59,155 nucleotides of DNA, taken from Fragilaria crotonensis. Lineage: Eukaryota > Bacillariophyta > Fragilariophyceae > Fragilariales > Fragilariaceae. The stretch covers positions 1 to 59,155 of the forward strand of contig JAKSYS010000380.1 in NCBI GenBank assembly GCA_022925895.1, given 5' to 3'. Shown in pieces: positions 55,050-59,155 of this stretch (positions are counted from its first letter, which is position 1; every line of letters starts with the position of its first letter). The notes under the pieces are model-generated. The model saw nothing but the letters and a program-made list of their open reading frames with translations. It was not told the DNA's origin and searched no databases. The position numbers and the translations under genes are program-made.

Positions 55050-56476
55050 TTCCCAGTTGCCATATGAGATGATTCATTGTGCATCAAACGGCGCTTTGAT
55101 GTCATTTCACCTTTGAGCAATAATGATGTCGCGGGCAGCAGTGGATTTAGAGGCATGGGGAAGAAGCGTGTAATTAAAGGCAGGTTCTTGAAACACGCCG
55201 CGACAATGAGTTGTTCCTCAGGCTGGAACCGGGTGTTTGTTTCAATTGGTGGGTACCTACACCACATAAATGAATCCTCATTTTGTTCACCAAAGCCTGC
55301 TTTTAAAGGTGAGTCAGGCCCCTCGTCAATGTCAATAACATCATTCTTGGGGCAAACATGAAAGTGACCTGGCTGTAGCATGTAGAGCACCGGTGATGGG
55401 CTTGTCGCATTGTCATGAAGCCAAGTAAAGCCAGCATCGTCTTCTTCTTCAACACTTTGTCTGATTGACAAGGGTAGAGAATGGTATGCATCCGGGCTGT
55501 TGGATTGATCAAAGGTTTTTTGGTTCAATTTAACAAATCCGCACGCTTCATAAAATCTTCTTTTAGTAGGGTTGTCTGTGCATTGTGAATAGATGGTTAC
55601 TTTCTGTACTCCAGACAAGGGGAGACCGTCAAATCCACCAGAAAGAGCACTTTTTTGTCCATCATTGACACACAGCTTGATGACCGAGAGAAGCATAAAC
55701 GTTCCAAATCGTAAACGCATCCATGATTCAATGTTTCCCGGTTTAACTTTCTTGGTTGCTTGAGATACTGCTAACCATGTTACGAGTGCACAACACGATT
55801 CGTTCGTCTTTCCTTGACGAAAGGTAACTGCGGACACTATTCCAAATTTTGGAAGATTGCAAACGGACTTTGGTGGCTGCTTCGATTTGTCGAAGCGGAA
55901 GGCGATGATCATAATGGACTGATCGCATTGCACACTGTATTTGATTCTCTGGGCATCAATGTCGTTATGTATCAAGTTTCTTTGATAAAATGCCGCCAGC
56001 TTTTCTTGTGCCCAAGCTAGTAGCTTATTGTTAACAGGAATTCCAACGTTCCTGTTGTTGCGTGGTCGTTGTTGCGGATTTATGAATATGATTCGATAAT
56101 CCCAACACCATTCAGTGCCGGGGATGATGGATGCATCAAAAATCTTTGAAAACGGTAGTTTCTCGAACCAGGAATGAAAACACTTTAGAGGGGCTTCGTA
56201 CATCTCCGGTTTTTCATTTTCCGACAAGGTGAGAAACTTTTGCACAGCCATTTTTGGGTCACACCACTGATATGGTGTTCCAATTTTGCGACACCTGTTG
56301 ATTAAGTCTCCGAAATCAACTTTGGGATTGAAAGTGTAGATAACTTCCACAGGTAAAAGTGACCGAGGCTTTAGAGGAGTGATTGGTATACGGAAGGTTG
56401 ACATATTGCGCTCCTTCCTTGACGCATTGGCAGCAGCTTCATCACAATTATTCTCCGATGCCTTCAAAATATCCAT
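55040..56476 (-). CDS. Giant protein, N-terminal part: GNAT-like acetyltransferase domain
   Basis: The frame of 478 codons begins at ATG 56476 with an acidic lead-in. A GNAT-like fold is at about residues 190-320: strand IMIIAFRF, GIVSAVTFR, CALVTWLAVS, the acetyl-CoA loop region RLRFGTFMLLSVIKLC (254-270), strand VTIYSQCT, and the closing NPTKRRFYEACGFV (302-315). The N...RRFYEACGF signature is typical of GNAT motif B. The loop RLRFGT is a degenerate form of R-x-x-G-x-G/A, so binding of acetyl-CoA is uncertain. C-terminal to it is a ~150-residue region of unknown type. The final residues run into the Ulp1 frame. Confidence 0.7.
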   Translation of the reverse strand: MDILKASENNCDEAAANASRKERNMSTFRIPITPLKPRSLLPVEVIYTFNPKVDFGDLINRCRKIGTPYQWCDPKMAVQKFLTLSENEKPEMYEAPLKCFHSWFEKLPFSKIFDASIIPGTEWCWDYRIIFINPQQRPRNNRNVGIPVNNKLLAWAQEKLAAFYQRNLIHNDIDAQRIKYSVQCDQSIMIIAFRFDKSKQPPKSVCNLPKFGIVSAVTFRQGKTNESCCALVTWLAVSQATKKVKPGNIESWMRLRFGTFMLLSVIKLCVNDGQKSALSGGFDGLPLSGVQKVTIYSQCTDNPTKRRFYEACGFVKLNQKTFDQSNSPDAYHSLPLSIRQSVEEEDDAGFTWLHDNATSPSPVLYMLQPGHFHVCPKNDVIDIDEGPDSPLKAGFGEQNEDSFMWCRYPPIETNTRFQPEEQLIVAACFKNLPLITRFFPMPLNPLLPATSLLLKGEMTSKRRLMHNESSHMATGKWK

Positions 56477-56503
56477 CTTGCTTCAAATCGTCAAATCGTC
56501 AAA

Positions 56504-56526
56504 TTGACGGTTGATTCAACCGTCAA
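56504..56526. promoter_or_regulatory. Perfect 23-bp palindrome near giant gene start
   Basis: TTGACGGTTGA, one T, then TCAACCGTCAA: two 11-bp arms with a single-base centre. It sits 28 bp upstream of the giant gene ATG, next to TCAAATCG repeated twice. It could be a protein-binding site, a hairpin in the 5' UTR, or part of a mobile-element end. Confidence 0.65.
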
Positions 56527-56871
56527 AGGTAGTAGAAAACGTTGCGTAACAAATCTTGTGATCAGAATGGTAATTAAATCCGAACCTTTGCACTTCGTAA
56601 AGAACAATTCGATCAACGGTGCGCAGCTGGTAAAACACGTACTGGTTCGGAAAACGCCTGTGAGCGTAACCTCTCGCAGGTGACCAGGTGCAATCACTGT
56701 CAAAAGTGGCAAGGAATGTAACACCAACTGATCCAAAGGACTGCTGCGTAACAAATATCTGAACGTTGGCAGTAACAACAGAGAATTGAAGAAGACAGTT
56801 TTGTGAAGTATCACTTTGGCAACAATGCTGAATGAGACTTCAAGCTTTACAGTGGAGCGATCCCAAAACCT

Positions 56872-56983
56872 CAAAGATACAAAAGCACATTTTGTCGGTT
56901 GTACATTTTATACGGACACTTTTTCCATGTGCAATAAAATGTGCGACACATGAAAAATACGAAGATGTGCTTTTGTGTCTTTG
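56872..56983. repeat. 19-bp inverted repeat pair
   Basis: Arms CAAAGATACAAAAGCACAT (56872-56890) and its inverse at 56965-56983, with one mismatch and a 74-bp centre. It may mark a transposon end between gene C and the Harbinger transposase. Confidence 0.6.
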
Positions 56984-57049
56984 CGTGTTTCTGTGCTCAA
57001 AACGAGTGACCTAAATCAGCACAAAATTTGGTAACTTGTTATAACAACC

Positions 57050-58277
57050 ATGATGGAGGACGACATTGAAATGATGCTGCTCTTTTTGCTGTTCAAACAG
57101 CATACCAGGAAGAATGGTATTTATGTGCATTCCAGGTACAGAAAGACCTACTTAAAGAAGCTTAAGTCCGTGCAACGTCGTTTGCGCCAGCGCCGCATTC
57201 CTCGCGTCGCACTCCAAGATGCAACTCACAGCGCTTGGAAGACTTTGTTTCACTCGGGCAATGATCAGGCCCTCATCACATTGACTGGCTTGGATTTCGA
57301 AACATTCAATTGGCTGAGTCCAAAGTTTTCCGCCCTGTACGACACGCACTCACCATTTGTTGACCCTGACGGTCGCATTGTTCCCCTTCGTAATCTGCCG
57401 GTCAACCAAGGAGGAAGACCAAGGATGCTGTCAGGGGCGGACTGCCTTGGACTTTGCCTTGCATGGACCAGGACTAGGGGGTTCAATTATGGTATTGCAG
57501 ATCATCTTTGGAATGGCTGGAACACCAGTCAGTATGTACCTTCGCTTTGGTCGCCGAATTCTGATTGAGGTTCTAAAAGCTGAGCCCCTTGCCGCCATTA
57601 AGACGCCGAGCATTGAAATGATCCGCACCTTCCAAGAGGTTATCCGGCAGAAGCATCCAGCCTTAGATGGGGTGTGGTGTTGCATGGATGGCTTGAAGTT
57701 GTACTTACAGCAGGCCGGTGATTCCAATACTCAAAACAGGTTTTACAATGGCTGGACTTATGACCACTACGTGACATCTGTCTTTGTGTTCTGCCCCGAT
57801 GGCACAATTCCTATCTGCTGCTACAATCTTCCAGGGTCCATTCATGATAGCATGGTGGCTGAATGGGGAAATATTTACCCCAAATTGGAGAAAGTGTACA
57901 ACACGGTTGGTGGTCGGTGTGCTGTTGATTCTGCTTTCTCATTTCAGCGATATCCTTTTTTTGTCAAATCGGGTCAGCAACATCCTGTCACCAATAGTTA
58001 TAGAGAGTTTTCTCGACAACTTCAAATCAATAAGGAAGCAACTGCAATGAGACAGTCTGCTGAGTGGGGGTATGAGGGCAATTCAATCGTCATTTCCACG
58101 TCTCAAGGATCGTTTTACCTACGAAGAAAATGGAGAGAGGAAACTCATATTGAAGATGATGATTCTTCTCTACAATCTTCGTGCCCGGAAGGTTGGTATC
58201 AATCAAATAAGGAACACTTACATGCCAGCATTGAATATCAATGCAAACCGAACTTTGATATAAGATATACTTTTTGA
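57050..58277 (+). CDS. PIF/Harbinger-type DDE transposase, one frameshift
   Basis: A DDE_Tnp_4-like transposase. The first frame (57050 to about 57480) has LTGLDFETFNWLSPKFSALY, GGRPRMLSGADCLGLCLAWT. The second (to 58277) has GMAGTPVSMYLRFGRRIL, VWCCMDGLKLYLQQ (catalytic Asp), WTYDHYVTSVFVFCPDGTIP, NLPGSIHDSMVAEWG (second Asp), AVDSAFSF and RQSAEWGYEGN (candidate final Glu). The frames join if the G5 run 57477-57481 is G4, giving TRGSIMVLQIIFGMAG. All catalytic stations survive. Family members usually act with a separate SANT/Myb-like protein, which is the neighbour at 58366. Confidence 0.87.
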
Positions 58278-58365
58278 GATTCTAGACTAGTCGTATGTAA
58301 CGGCACAGCCAAATAACAATGAAATTACTGAATACGTTGATAAGTAGCTACTTGTGGAGTTTCAA

Positions 58366-59155
58366 TCAAGGTTGGTGCCCATCCTCCTCATCCTCATCCT
58401 CCTGCTGTTCGTTGTTCTTGTTGCTAGTTGTTGTAGCATTTTCCTGACTCCTGTTTGACATCGCAGCATTGTTGCCCATCGCAACCATCATCGTCATCAT
58501 CATCTGCTGGAGGAACTGCTGGTTCTGACGCATTTCATCGCGACGCAGCCTCTCCTCAACTTGGCGATCTGCCCTATCCTGGTCTCGTTGCATGAATGAC
58601 ATCTTCATGAGCTGCTGGATGGAGATGTCGTCATCATTATCGGCAGGTCGACGAGCTTGTTTGGTACCAGTTCTTGTGATACGATTACCAGTACTACTTC
58701 CGAAGGTGGTGCTGGAAGTAGACGTATTCGTAGCATGACCTCCTCCAGCATAACTACTGCTCCTGCTGCCAACGCTGCTGCCACCAACACTCGCTGCTGC
58801 TGTTCTTGCAGCAGGTGTTCTTGACACTCTGTTTGCGGTTTCATCCTTGTCGACTCCTTCCTCTTCATTGTCCTCGTCTCCTCCTGATAGTAGAGCGTTG
58901 CCGTCACCATCAAAGTCACCGTCGCTGGCAGTACCAGTACGGTTGCCATCTGTGTCGCGATTGTCATCTGCTGCTAATGATTCGTCTTGTCCATCCTCTT
59001 CCTCCTCGTCGCCAACTACTACATGGCCTTCTTCGCCTTCAGATAGGTCGACGCTCTTCTTGATTTGTTCGATTATGTACTTGGCACGCTTCACGTCGGG
59101 TGGGCATTTGGGGTCACCTGTTGGTATCTTCTTCCTGTAGAGCGACACAAACTTT
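58366..59155 (-). CDS. DUF6818/SANT-like partner protein, cut by window end
   Basis: The frame is open to the window edge, so the N-terminus is missing. It begins KFVSLYRKKIPTGDPKCPPD then VKRAKYIIEQI, the C-terminal end of a DUF6818 (Myb/SANT-like) DNA-binding domain. It continues with acidic repeats, a Ser/Gly/Thr-rich linker and a helical, Met/Gln-rich end (MSFMQRDQDRADRQVEERLR). PIF/Harbinger elements carry such a DNA-binding protein beside the transposase. The two genes are convergent, 88 bp apart. The role is inferred from family and position. Confidence 0.75.
   Translation of the reverse strand, partial: KFVSLYRKKIPTGDPKCPPDVKRAKYIIEQIKKSVDLSEGEEGHVVVGDEEEEDGQDESLAADDNRDTDGNRTGTASDGDFDGDGNALLSGGDEDNEEEGVDKDETANRVSRTPAARTAAASVGGSSVGSRSSSYAGGGHATNTSTSSTTFGSSTGNRITRTGTKQARRPADNDDDISIQQLMKMSFMQRDQDRADRQVEERLRRDEMRQNQQFLQQMMMTMMVAMGNNAAMSNRSQENATTTSNKNNEQQEDEDEEDGHQP

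Larger units (their letters stand above)
56477..57049. promoter_or_regulatory. Intergenic region with palindrome and inverted repeat
   Basis: Sequence between the giant gene (-) and the Harbinger transposase (+). It contains a 23-bp palindrome next to the giant gene's ATG and a 19-bp inverted repeat further right, listed separately. One or both transcripts probably start here. Confidence 0.5.

Noticed and set aside
48862-56476. Polinton/Maverick or viral origin for the three-gene block
   Set aside because: No polymerase B, integrase, packaging ATPase or capsid protein was recognised. A Ulp1-like protease alone is not enough to support this.

Overview
The window looks like nuclear DNA of a diatom, probably a raphid pennate. 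This rests on a DUF6824 protein, a plant-type LRR protein with an N-terminal membrane anchor, a signal peptide followed by a diatom-like plastid (ASAFAP-type) motif, CoDi-like copia and DIRS retrotransposons, short GT-AG introns, and eukaryotic gene spacing. No prokaryotic operon, rRNA, tRNA or CRISPR array was seen. The organism is inferred from gene families; no search was run.

Host genes lie mainly in 0.6-12.4 kb and 24.2-37.3 kb. In order they are: a secreted M6 metalloprotease (-), a phospholipid scramblase with one intron (-), an LRR membrane protein (+), a truncated scramblase copy (-), a prolyl oligopeptidase with a plastid-type presequence (-), a type II membrane protein (-), a J-domain polytopic membrane protein (+), a DUF6824 protein (-), an Rsm22/METTL17 mitoribosome assembly factor (-) and a CAP-domain protein (+). 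The genes are functionally unrelated. The M6 and scramblase genes share a diverged ~1 kb direct repeat just upstream of their 5' ends.

Most of the rest is mobile DNA. There is a copia 3' pol fragment (6.8-7.5 kb), a foldback element with ~400-bp terminal inverted repeats (13467-14709), a LINE of ~8.4 kb bounded by a 16-bp target-site duplication (15803-24176), an inverted-repeat pair at 30.1/30.95 kb, a decayed DDE transposase (37.7-40.8 kb), a hAT-like remnant (41.1-42.0 kb), a GC-rich DIRS-type element with tyrosine recombinase (about 42.2-48.4 kb), and a PIF/Harbinger transposase with its DUF6818 partner (57.0 kb to the window end).

The most unusual part is 48.86-56.48 kb, an AT-richer, tightly packed three-gene block. 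Gene A (-) has four exons and one GC-AG intron. Gene B (+) is a tandem-duplicated 192-aa protein. On the minus strand four consecutive reading frames read best as one ~1,630-aa protein, with a GNAT-like domain, a Ulp1/C48-like protease with a complete catalytic set, and a repeat-containing segment ending in a papain-like Cys/His/Asp domain. I do not recognise this architecture; it is the leading candidate for an undescribed mobile element or selfish system.

Caveat for every gene: many frames break at short homopolymers, in host genes and transposons alike. This pattern fits residual long-read indel errors at least as well as real pseudogenisation, so broken genes should be checked against reads before being called dead.
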